Shown piece after piece: positions 37,700 through 45,178 of a stretch of 64,000 nt of DNA. The stretch comes from Mesorhizobium sp. WSM2240. GTDB taxonomy: Bacteria > Pseudomonadota > Alphaproteobacteria > Rhizobiales > Rhizobiaceae. The stretch spans positions 2,108,001 through 2,172,000 of the forward strand of contig NZ_CP159253.1 in assembly GCF_040438645.1 (NCBI RefSeq). The letters run 5' to 3'. How positions within the stretch are numbered: position 1 is the first letter of the stretch; the number at the start of each line of letters is the position of its first letter. The notes under the pieces are model-generated. The model saw only the letters and a list, made by a program, of their open reading frames with translations. It did not search any database and was not told where the DNA came from. The position numbers and the translations under genes were made by a program.

Positions 37700-38503
37700 A
37701 TGTATCTGTCGGCGCGGCATTCCGAAATCGTGCAGATGGCCAAGGACAATGGCCGCGTGCTCGTCGACGATCTCGCCACCCATTTCGGCGTGACGCCGCA
37801 GACGATCCGCAAGGATCTCAATGATTTGTGCGACCAGCGCCTGCTCAGTCGCATCCATGGCGGCGCGCTTTTCCCCTCCGGTATAGAGAACATGGAGTAC
37901 GAGGCACGGCGCAAGATCGCTTCGGACGAGAAGGAGGCGATCGGCAAGGCGGCGGCGCGGCTGATCCCGGACAACGCCTCGCTGTTCATTAACATCGGCA
38001 CCACCACGGAAGCCGTCTCGAAGGCGCTGCTCGATCATGTCGGGCTGATGGTCATCACCAATAACATCAATGTCGCCAACAGGATGCGCGTATATCCCGG
38101 CATCGAGGTGGTGATCGCCGGCGGAGTGGTGCGCGGCTCGGACGGCGGCGTGGTCGGCGAGGCGGCAGTCGATTTCATCAAGCAGTTCAAGGTCGATTAC
38201 GCGGTCATCGGCGCCTCGGCCATCGACCATGACGGCGCGCTTCTCGATTTCGATTTTCGCGAAGTGAAAGTGGCGCAGGCGATCATCGCCAATGCCAGAC
38301 ACGTCATCCTGGTGTCCGACGCGACGAAATTCGAGCGCACCGCGCCGGTGCGGATCGGCCATCTTTCGCAGGTCGATACCTTTATTACCGACCATTGCGA
38401 CATCGCGGCGGTGCGCCGCATCTGCCAGGATTCGGAGGTGCAGCTCATCGAAACCTCGCGCGGGATGGCGGTCCCGGCCGGGCAAAAGGCAAATTCTGTT
38501 TGA
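37700..38503 (+). CDS. glpR: DeoR-family regulator of the glycerol operon
   Basis: 267 residues with an N-terminal helix-turn-helix (HSEIVQMAKDNGRVLVDDLA, VTPQTIRKDLNDL, LLSRIHGG) and a C-terminal sugar-phosphate sensing DeoR domain (IGTTTEAVSKALL, VIAGGVVRGSDGGVVG, FDFREVKVAQAII). GlpR proteins repress glycerol genes and respond to glycerol-3-phosphate. The perfect inverted repeat in front and the phased TTCG units before glpD are its probable sites. Confidence 0.93.
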   Translation: MYLSARHSEIVQMAKDNGRVLVDDLATHFGVTPQTIRKDLNDLCDQRLLSRIHGGALFPSGIENMEYEARRKIASDEKEAIGKAAARLIPDNASLFINIGTTTEAVSKALLDHVGLMVITNNINVANRMRVYPGIEVVIAGGVVRGSDGGVVGEAAVDFIKQFKVDYAVIGASAIDHDGALLDFDFREVKVAQAIIANARHVILVSDATKFERTAPVRIGHLSQVDTFITDHCDIAAVRRICQDSEVQLIETSRGMAVPAGQKANSV

Positions 38504-38510
38504 CGCTGAT

Positions 38511-38562
38511 TTTCGTTTGACATTCGTTCCAACTTCGAAATAATTCCCCTACGGTTTCGAAA
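38511..38562. promoter_or_regulatory. Phased TTCG repeats upstream of glpD, probable GlpR operator array
   Basis: NTTCG starts at 38511, 38522, 38533 and 38555, that is steps of 11, 11 and 22 bases, one or two helical turns. TTTCGAAA at 38555-38562 is palindromic. The same TTTCG unit occurs in the glpR operator. Binding is inferred. Confidence 0.65.
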
Positions 38563-38606
38563 CGGCATGAAAATGCTGCACTGCGAAACTCGGGAGGAAT
38601 TTCTCT

Positions 38607-40130
38607 TTGGACGCAGTTCCCATCCATGACATCTTCGTCATCGGCGGCGGCATCAATGGCTGCGGCATAGCCCGCGACGCGGCGGGCCGAGGCTATTCCG
38701 TGTTCCTCGCGGAAATGAACGATCTCGCCAGCGGCACGTCCTCCGGCTCGACGAAGCTGATCCATGGCGGTCTGCGCTACCTCGAGCATTACGAATTCCG
38801 CCTGGTGCGCGAGGCGCTGATGGAGCGCGAGGTGCTGTGGAAAGCGGCGCCGCATATCATCTGGCCGATGCGCTTCGTGCTGCCCTACGCCAAGGGACTG
38901 CGCCCGGCATGGCTGATCAGGCTCGGGCTTTTCCTTTACGATCACATTGGCGGGCGCAAATTGCTGCCGCCGACGCGAACGCTCGACATGACGCGCGATC
39001 CTGCAGGCAAGCCGCTCAAGCCGTTGTTCCGCAAGGCTTTCGAATATTCGGACGGCTGGGTCAACGACGCCCGGCTGGTGGTGCTCAACGCCCGCGACGC
39101 GGCCGAGCGTGGCGCCATGATCCGGACGCGCGCCAAGGTGGTGCGGGCGCGGCGGGAGAACGGCCACTGGACCCTCTCGGTCGAGAATCTGCGCGACAAA
39201 ACGGTCGAGACAGTAAAGGCCCGCCTGATCGTCAACGCGGCCGGGCCGTGGGTGGACAGGGTGCTCGCCGGAACCGTGGGGCAGAACGACGTCCACAATG
39301 TCCGCCTAGTGCAGGGCAGCCACATCGTCATTCAGAAGAAATTCGATGATCCGCGCGCCTATTTCTTCCAGAACAAGGATGGGCGGATCATCTTCGCCAT
39401 TCCCTATGAGGGCGATTTCACGCTGATCGGCACCACCGATCAGGACTATGTCGGCGACCCTCGCGAAGCGAAGATCACCGACGCGGAGATCGACTATCTT
39501 TGCGCGGCGGCCAGCGAGTATTTCGCCGAACCGGTGCGGCGCAAGGACATCGCCTGGACTTATTCCGCGGTGCGCCCGCTCTATGACGACGGCGCGTCGA
39601 AGGCGCAGGAGGCGACCCGCGACTATGTGTTGAAGTCGGACGCGCCGGGCGGGCAGGCGCCGATCATCAACATATTCGGCGGCAAGATCACCACCTACAG
39701 GCGCTTGGCCGAATCCATGCTGGAAAAAATCGGAGAGCATCTCGGCAAGCGTGGCGAGCCCTGGACCGCCAGCACGCCGCTGCCGGGCGGCGATTTCCCT
39801 GTCTCCGGGTTCGATGCGGAAGTGGCGAAGCTGAAGGCCGCTTATCCGTTCATCGACCTTGGCCATGCGCAACGGCTGACCAGGCTTTACGGCACGCGGG
39901 CCAAAACTCTGCTAGGCTTGGCCAGGTCGCAGGCCGATCTTGGCCGGCATTTCGGCGCTGATCTCTACGAGGCCGAAATCCGCTATCTGATGAGCCAGGA
40001 ATGGGCGGTAACCGCGGAAGACATTTTGTGGCGCAGGACCAAGCGCGGGCTCAAGGTGACGCCGGAGCAGACGGACGCTCTCGACCGCTACATGAACGGC
40101 TTGAGCGGCGCGATAGCGGCCGCCGAATGA
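38607..40130 (+). CDS. glpD: FAD-dependent glycerol-3-phosphate dehydrogenase
   Basis: 507 residues from TTG 38607 (GGGAGG 10 bases upstream). It oxidises glycerol-3-phosphate to dihydroxyacetone phosphate and feeds electrons to the quinone pool. FAD motif FVIGGGINGCGIARDAAGRG, then SGTSSGSTKLIHGGLRYLEH, LIVNAAGPWVD, and the C-terminal FGGKITTYRRLAE. First structural gene of the operon; the promoter region has the TTCG array. Confidence 0.97.
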   Translation: MDAVPIHDIFVIGGGINGCGIARDAAGRGYSVFLAEMNDLASGTSSGSTKLIHGGLRYLEHYEFRLVREALMEREVLWKAAPHIIWPMRFVLPYAKGLRPAWLIRLGLFLYDHIGGRKLLPPTRTLDMTRDPAGKPLKPLFRKAFEYSDGWVNDARLVVLNARDAAERGAMIRTRAKVVRARRENGHWTLSVENLRDKTVETVKARLIVNAAGPWVDRVLAGTVGQNDVHNVRLVQGSHIVIQKKFDDPRAYFFQNKDGRIIFAIPYEGDFTLIGTTDQDYVGDPREAKITDAEIDYLCAAASEYFAEPVRRKDIAWTYSAVRPLYDDGASKAQEATRDYVLKSDAPGGQAPIINIFGGKITTYRRLAESMLEKIGEHLGKRGEPWTASTPLPGGDFPVSGFDAEVAKLKAAYPFIDLGHAQRLTRLYGTRAKTLLGLARSQADLGRHFGADLYEAEIRYLMSQEWAVTAEDILWRRTKRGLKVTPEQTDALDRYMNGLSGAIAAAE

Positions 40131-40167
40131 GCAACGCAATGGGCAGGATGGCCTTGGAGGAGGCGCA

Positions 40168-41250
40168 ATGCTGGAACTGAGAAACGTAACCAAGACGGTG
40201 GCCGGCGTGGACCACATCAGCGATGTGTCGCTGACGCTCCAGCACGGCTCGCTCAACGTGCTTCTCGGGCCGACGCTTTCCGGCAAGACCAGCCTGATGC
40301 GGCTGATGGCGGGGCTCGACGCGCCGAGTTCAGGCTCGGTCTGGTTCGACGGCGTTAACGTGACCGGAGTGCCGGTTCAGAAGCGCAACATCGCCATGGT
40401 CTACCAGCAGTTTATCAACTATCCGGCGATGACGGTTTACGAAAACATCGCTTCGCCGCTGCGCGTCGCTGGCGCCAGCCAGGCGACGATCGACAGCGAA
40501 GTGAAACGCGCCGCCTCGCTCCTGAAGCTGACACCCTATCTCGACCGCACTCCGCTCAACCTGTCCGGCGGGCAGCAGCAGCGCACCGCGCTCGCTCGTG
40601 CGATCGTCAAGAATGCCGGCCTGGTGTTGCTCGACGAGCCGCTCGCCAATCTCGACTACAAGCTGCGCGAGGAACTGCGCGCCGAACTGCCGAAGATCTT
40701 TGCCGAAACCGGCGCGATCTTCGTCTACGCCACCACCGAACCGCACGAGGCGCTGCTGCTAGGCGGCAACACGGCGACGCTTTCGGAAGGGCGCGTCACG
40801 CAGTTCGGGCCGACGATCGACGTGTTCCGCAAGCCAAACGATCTGCTGACCGCGATGACCTTCGCCGATCCGCCGCTGAACACGATCGTGCTCAGGAAGA
40901 GCGGACCGCACTTCCTGCTCGATGGCGGCGTCAACCTTCCGGTTCCGGCCGAGATGGAGCACGCGGAAGACGGCTCCTATACGATCGGCTTTCACCCGCA
41001 TCACCTTGCGCCGCGCGCCAGGACGGCGGCGGCGGTGCCGATCACCGCCAAAGTCTCGATCACCGAAATCACCGGCTCGGAAAGCTTCGTGCATCTCAAT
41101 TTCGCCGATGCGCGCTGGGTCATGCTGGCGCATGGCATACGCGTGTTCGAGGCCGACGAGACCATCGAGGTGTTCATCGACCCGCGTCATATCATGGTCT
41201 TCGACGCCGGCGGCCGTTCGGTCGCGGCTCCCCAAAGAATGGCGGCGTAA
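40168..41250 (+). CDS. glpS: Glycerol ABC importer ATPase, GlpS type
   Basis: 360 residues, CUT1-like ATPase. Walker A GPTLSGKTS (usually GPSGCGKT), Q-loop VYQQFINYPAMTV, signature LSGGQQQRTALARA, Walker B LVLLDEPLANLD, and a TTEP in place of the usual THDQ switch. A C-terminal MalK-like regulatory domain follows. The altered Walker A and H-switch are notable beside the canonical paralogue GlpT. The two ATPases likely form a heterodimer in glycerol uptake, as proposed for rhizobial glpSTPQUV. Confidence 0.93.
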   Translation: MLELRNVTKTVAGVDHISDVSLTLQHGSLNVLLGPTLSGKTSLMRLMAGLDAPSSGSVWFDGVNVTGVPVQKRNIAMVYQQFINYPAMTVYENIASPLRVAGASQATIDSEVKRAASLLKLTPYLDRTPLNLSGGQQQRTALARAIVKNAGLVLLDEPLANLDYKLREELRAELPKIFAETGAIFVYATTEPHEALLLGGNTATLSEGRVTQFGPTIDVFRKPNDLLTAMTFADPPLNTIVLRKSGPHFLLDGGVNLPVPAEMEHAEDGSYTIGFHPHHLAPRARTAAAVPITAKVSITEITGSESFVHLNFADARWVMLAHGIRVFEADETIEVFIDPRHIMVFDAGGRSVAAPQRMAA

Positions 41251-41254
41251 GAAC

Positions 41255-42325
41255 ATGGCGCGCATCGATCTGAACCACATCCGCCACGCCTACATGCCCG
41301 ATCCGAAGTCGGATGCAGATTATGCGCTGAAGGAAGTGCACCATACATTCGAAGATGGCGGCGCCTATGCACTGCTCGGCCCGTCAGGCTGCGGCAAGAC
41401 CACGCTGTTGAACATCATTTCGGGCCTGCTGCACGCCTCGCATGGCGAGCTGCTGTTCGACGGCAAGGATGTCACGCGGCTGTCGACGCAGGAGCGCAAT
41501 ATCGCCCAGGTGTTCCAGTTCCCGGTGATCTACGACACCATGACCGTTTACGACAATCTGGCCTTCCCGCTGCGCAACCGCGGCGTGCCGGAGGCCGATG
41601 TCGACCGCAAGGTGCGCGAGACGCTGGAAATGATCGACCTCGCCGACTGGGCGAAGCGGCGGGCGAGGGGGCTGACCGCCGATCAGAAGCAGAAGATATC
41701 ACTCGGCCGTGGCCTCGTGCGCTCGGACGTCAACGCCATTCTGTTCGACGAGCCGCTGACCGTCATCGACCCGCACATGAAATGGGTGCTGCGCTCGCAG
41801 CTGAAGCAGCTTCACAGGCGCTTCGGCTACACCATGGTCTATGTCACGCACGACCAGACCGAAGCGCTGACCTTCGCCGAGAAGGTCGTCGTCATGTATG
41901 ACGGCGAGATCGTGCAGATCGGCACGCCGGCCGAGCTGTTCGAACGCCCGAAGCACACATTCGTCGGCTATTTCATCGGCTCGCCGGGCATGAACGTCAT
42001 GCCGGTCGAGATCGACGGCGGCAACGCTCGGATCGGTACGCAAACCATTGCGCTGCCGGGTGTGCTGATGGCCAAGGCAGGCGGCTCGACCGAACTCGGC
42101 ATAAGGCCCGAATATGTCCGGCTTGGCAGCGAAGGCATGCCGGTCTCGGTCAGCAAGGTCGAGGATATCGGCCGCCATAAGGTCGTGCGCGCCAGCCTCG
42201 AGGGCCGCGAGATCGCCGCCATTCTTGGCGAGGACGAAAGCATTCCGGCCGACCCGAAGATCACCTTCGACCCGGCCGGCATCAACATCTACGCCGACTC
42301 CTGGCGCGTTGAGACAGGGAGCTGA
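41255..42325 (+). CDS. glpT: Glycerol ABC importer ATPase, GlpT type
   Basis: 356 residues from ATG 41255 (a longer frame from 40922 overlaps glpS). Walker A GPSGCGKTT is canonical, Q-loop VFQFPVIYDTMTV, signature LTADQKQKISLGRGLVR (a divergent LSGGQ), Walker B ILFDEPLTVID, H-switch VTHDQTEALTF. GlpS and GlpT thus complement each other: one has normal signature, the other normal Walker A and H-switch. Four bases after glpS. Confidence 0.94.
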   Translation: MARIDLNHIRHAYMPDPKSDADYALKEVHHTFEDGGAYALLGPSGCGKTTLLNIISGLLHASHGELLFDGKDVTRLSTQERNIAQVFQFPVIYDTMTVYDNLAFPLRNRGVPEADVDRKVRETLEMIDLADWAKRRARGLTADQKQKISLGRGLVRSDVNAILFDEPLTVIDPHMKWVLRSQLKQLHRRFGYTMVYVTHDQTEALTFAEKVVVMYDGEIVQIGTPAELFERPKHTFVGYFIGSPGMNVMPVEIDGGNARIGTQTIALPGVLMAKAGGSTELGIRPEYVRLGSEGMPVSVSKVEDIGRHKVVRASLEGREIAAILGEDESIPADPKITFDPAGINIYADSWRVETGS

Positions 42326-42327
42326 CC

Positions 42328-43194
42328 ATGGACAAGACCTGGAACAACAAGGCCTGGTTCATGGTGCTGCCGGTGCTGCTGCTGGTGGCGTTCTCGGCCC
42401 TGATTCCGTTGATGACGGTCGTCAACTATTCGGTGCAGGACACGTTCGGCGCGAACGAGTTCTTCTGGGCCGGCACCGCCTGGTACGAGGAAGTGCTGGA
42501 ATCCGACCGCTTCTGGAATTCGATGGCGCGCAATCTTCTGTTCTCCGCCATCATCCTCGGCATAGAGATCCCGCTCGGCATCTTCATCGCGCTCAACATG
42601 CCGCGAAAAGGCTGGGGCGTGCCGGTGTGCCTGGTGCTGATGGCGCTGCCGCTGCTCATTCCGTGGAACGTCGTTGGCACCATCTGGCAGGTGTTCGGCC
42701 GCATCGATATCGGGCTTCTCGGCTATACGCTGTCGGCGCTTGGCTTGGACTACAATTATGTCAGCGATCCGTTCGACGCCTGGGTCACGGTCATCGTCAT
42801 GGACGTCTGGCACTGGACGAGCCTGGTCGTCCTGCTCTGCTATGCCGGGCTGGTTTCGATCCCCGACGCCTATTACCAGGCGGCCAAGATAGACGGCGCC
42901 TCGCGCTGGGCGATCTTCCGCTACATCCAGCTGCCGAAGATGAACCGCGTGCTGCTGATCGCCGTGCTGCTGCGCTTCATGGACAGTTTCATGATCTACA
43001 CCGAACCCTTCGTCGTGACCGGCGGCGGCCCGGGCAACACCACGACTTTCCTGTCGATCGACCTGGTCAAGCTGGCCATCGGCGAGTTCAATCTCGGCGA
43101 GGCGGCGGCGATGTCGATCATCTACTTCCTGATCGTGCTTCTGCTGTCATGGATCTTCTACACGGTCATGACTAGCTACGATGCGGAGCGCTGA
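42328..43194 (+). CDS. glpP: Glycerol ABC importer permease, GlpP type
   Basis: 288 residues, six or more membrane spans. The EAA loop is EAAxxDGA-like: YYQAAKIDGASRWAIFRYIQLP. Typical MalF-like membrane region (LLLVAFSALIPLMTVVNYSV, FLIVLLLSWIFYTVM). It pairs with GlpQ to form the channel. Starts 3 bases after glpT. Confidence 0.95.
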   Translation: MDKTWNNKAWFMVLPVLLLVAFSALIPLMTVVNYSVQDTFGANEFFWAGTAWYEEVLESDRFWNSMARNLLFSAIILGIEIPLGIFIALNMPRKGWGVPVCLVLMALPLLIPWNVVGTIWQVFGRIDIGLLGYTLSALGLDYNYVSDPFDAWVTVIVMDVWHWTSLVVLLCYAGLVSIPDAYYQAAKIDGASRWAIFRYIQLPKMNRVLLIAVLLRFMDSFMIYTEPFVVTGGGPGNTTTFLSIDLVKLAIGEFNLGEAAAMSIIYFLIVLLLSWIFYTVMTSYDAER

Positions 43195-43195
43195 G

Positions 43196-44119
43196 ATGAC
43201 GGTGCGCGAACAGACGACTGCTGCAAGCGCGGAAGCGCTGATGCGCCGGAGCCAGGCTGGAGCCGAGGCGCATCCGTCCAACGTGGCTCTGGCGCGCAAG
43301 ATGCGCCGGCGCGGCGAGGAATCGCGCTTCTGGTGGCTGGTGCCGACGATCTACATCATCTTTCTGATGCTACCGATCTACTGGCTCATCAATATGAGCT
43401 TCAAGACCAACCAGGAAATTCTGGGAGCCTTCTCGCTGTGGCCGCAGAATCCTACGCTGCGCAATTACGCGGTGATCTTCACCGACCCGTCCTGGTACAA
43501 GGGTTACATCAACTCGATCATCTATGTGGTCATGAACACGGTGATTTCGGTCAGCGTTGCGCTGCCCGCCGCCTACGCTTTTTCGCGCTACCGCTTCCTC
43601 GGCGACAAGCACCTGTTCTTCTGGCTGCTCACCAACCGCATGGCTCCGCCGGCGGTGTTCGCGCTGCCCTTCTTCCAGCTCTATTCGGCTTTTGGGCTGA
43701 TCGACACGCATATCGCGGTCGCGCTAGCGCACTGCCTGTTCAACGTGCCGCTGGCGGTGTGGATACTCGAAGGCTTCATGTCGGGCGTGCCGAAGGAAAT
43801 CGACGAGACCGCCTATATCGACGGTTACTCGTTCCCGCGCTTCTTCGTGAAGATTTTCACGCCGCTGATCGCAAGCGGTATCGGCGTCGCGGCCTTCTTC
43901 TGCTTCATGTTCTCCTGGGTCGAACTGCTGATCGCGCGCACCCTGACCACCACCGACGCCAAGCCGATCGCCGCGATCATGACCCGCACCGTCTCGGCCT
44001 CCGGCCTCGACTGGGGCGTGCTGGCGGCCGCCGGCGTGCTCACCATCATTCCGGGCGCGCTCGTGATCTGGTTCGTCCGCAACTACATCGCCAAGGGCTT
44101 CGCCCTGGGGAGGGTGTGA
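43196..44119 (+). CDS. glpQ: Glycerol ABC importer permease, GlpQ type
   Basis: 307 residues from ATG 43196, just after the glpP stop; ATG 43181 overlaps glpP. MalG-like permease with six spans and EAA loop KEIDETAYIDGYSFPRFFVKIF. The end, TIIPGALVIWFVRNYIAKGF-ALGRV, is coded by a 70-base segment that is repeated exactly at 44617-44686. The stop overlaps the next ATG (TGATG). Confidence 0.95.
   Translation: MTVREQTTAASAEALMRRSQAGAEAHPSNVALARKMRRRGEESRFWWLVPTIYIIFLMLPIYWLINMSFKTNQEILGAFSLWPQNPTLRNYAVIFTDPSWYKGYINSIIYVVMNTVISVSVALPAAYAFSRYRFLGDKHLFFWLLTNRMAPPAVFALPFFQLYSAFGLIDTHIAVALAHCLFNVPLAVWILEGFMSGVPKEIDETAYIDGYSFPRFFVKIFTPLIASGIGVAAFFCFMFSWVELLIARTLTTTDAKPIAAIMTRTVSASGLDWGVLAAAGVLTIIPGALVIWFVRNYIAKGFALGRV
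44040..44109 (+). repeat. 70-bp direct duplication, copy in glpQ
   Basis: Identical for 70 bases to 44617-44686, 577 bases apart. Beyond base 70 the two copies diverge but still both encode GRV-stop by synonymous codons (AGG GTG TGA versus CGG GTT TAG). Confidence 0.95.
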
Positions 44120-44580
44120 TGCGCTTGAGGTGGCTAATCGCAGGTTGGGTTGCATGCATCGCCGGTATGGCTTTGTTACCGGGCGTCTACTTGCAATTTG
44201 GCGGCAGTCCGCTCACGGGCGCCATCCTGTTGGCAGGAATTACGCTGACCTTTGGCCTCGCCCTCGCACCTTACATGTTGGTTGGGATTTTCTGGACGCC
44301 CATCGCACTTTGGACCGGTAGTTCTCTCAACTTAGAAGTCTGTTGCACGCAAAGTCAAAGTGGCCACGCCGAGCGCATGTTCGGCAACATGATCGGGGCA
44401 CCGATCGCGATTTTGATTTATGTGGTTGTTGCTCAACTCTTGCTCAAAAGGTCGGCTAATCCGGGCGTATCTTTCGCCTTTACGGCAATCCTGTTCGTCG
44501 GGTGGATGGCGCTGATCGAGCGGGCCGATGCCTATGCCATGAATGAGCTTTGTCCACCGATCTGCAAAGGAGATGCATGA
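44119..44580 (+). CDS. Small membrane protein inserted in the glycerol operon
   Basis: 153 residues from ATG 44119. Four hydrophobic stretches: WLIAGWVACIAGMALLPGV, GAILLAGITLTFGLALAPYM, IGAPIAILIYVVVAQLLL and FAFTAILFVGWMALIE. Two cysteine pairs occur (EVCCTQ, LCPPICKG). It does not belong to the usual glpSTPQUV set and composition is visibly AT-richer than glpQ. It lies exactly between the two copies of the 70-bp duplication, so it looks like an insert. Function unknown. Confidence 0.75.
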   Translation: MRLRWLIAGWVACIAGMALLPGVYLQFGGSPLTGAILLAGITLTFGLALAPYMLVGIFWTPIALWTGSSLNLEVCCTQSQSGHAERMFGNMIGAPIAILIYVVVAQLLLKRSANPGVSFAFTAILFVGWMALIERADAYAMNELCPPICKGDA

Positions 44581-44696
44581 TGCTCGACCTCTCCTGGATG
44601 GCCGGAACCTGGCCGATCACCATCATTCCGGGCGCGCTCGTGATCTGGTTCGTCCGCAACTACATCGCCAAGGGCTTCGCCCTGGGTCGGGTTTAG
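44577..44696 (+). pseudogene. Chimeric remnant: GlpU-like start joined to a glpQ 3' end
   Basis: 39 codons from ATG 44577 (GGAG upstream, overlapping the previous stop as ATGA). It reads MMLDLSWMAGTWP, resembling the start of DUF2160/GlpU proteins, then continues as the duplicated GlpQ tail TIIPGALVIWFVRNYIAKGF. It is probably a by-product of recombination, though it is still translatable as a one-span peptide. Confidence 0.65.
44617..44686 (+). repeat. 70-bp direct duplication, second copy
   Basis: Exact copy of 44040-44109, inside the chimeric frame 44577-44696. Confidence 0.95.
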
Positions 44697-44707
44697 GGAG
44701 TAGTGCG

Positions 44708-45115
44708 ATGACCAACACCCGACGCTGGCAAATTCCCCTGATCGCAGTGCTAGCCTTGTACGGCGCGGTGGTCTGGCTGCTGACCAGCCTCTTGCCGGCC
44801 AAGGACGGCGCGACCGACTGGTTCGCGCCGCTCAGGGCCGGCGGATGGATGGCCTGGTCGTTCCCGACCGCGCTGTTTTTCCTGACGATCATGCTGCTGC
44901 TCGCCCTTATGGCGGTCTGGGAATACGCCTCGCCCGGCGGCAATCCGCGTGTCGGCCTGTTGCGCTTCGAGACGACGCGCGGCGACCGCCTTTTTATATC
45001 GCTGCTCGGCAGCGCCTACATCCATCTCGCTTGGCTGGGTCTCGTCGGACCCAACCTGTGGTGGGCTCTCGCCCTTTCGGTGGTCTACGCGATCGGCGTA
45101 TTCCGCTTCGTCTAG
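44708..45115 (+). CDS. glpU: DUF2160 small membrane subunit, GlpU type
   Basis: 135 residues from ATG 44708. The C-terminal 90 residues match DUF2160: GGWMAWSFPTALFFLTIMLL, MAVWEYASPGG, FETTRGDRLFISLLGSAYIH, LAWLGLVGP. The N-terminal 45 residues add one further hydrophobic span not typical for short family members. It is an accessory membrane part of the glycerol importer. Confidence 0.88.
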   Translation: MTNTRRWQIPLIAVLALYGAVVWLLTSLLPAKDGATDWFAPLRAGGWMAWSFPTALFFLTIMLLLALMAVWEYASPGGNPRVGLLRFETTRGDRLFISLLGSAYIHLAWLGLVGPNLWWALALSVVYAIGVFRFV

Positions 45116-45178
45116 GGCGGGCATTGATCGGAGCGCGAACGCTCTGATGGAACTTGTAACTGTAACGGGAGGAAACCC

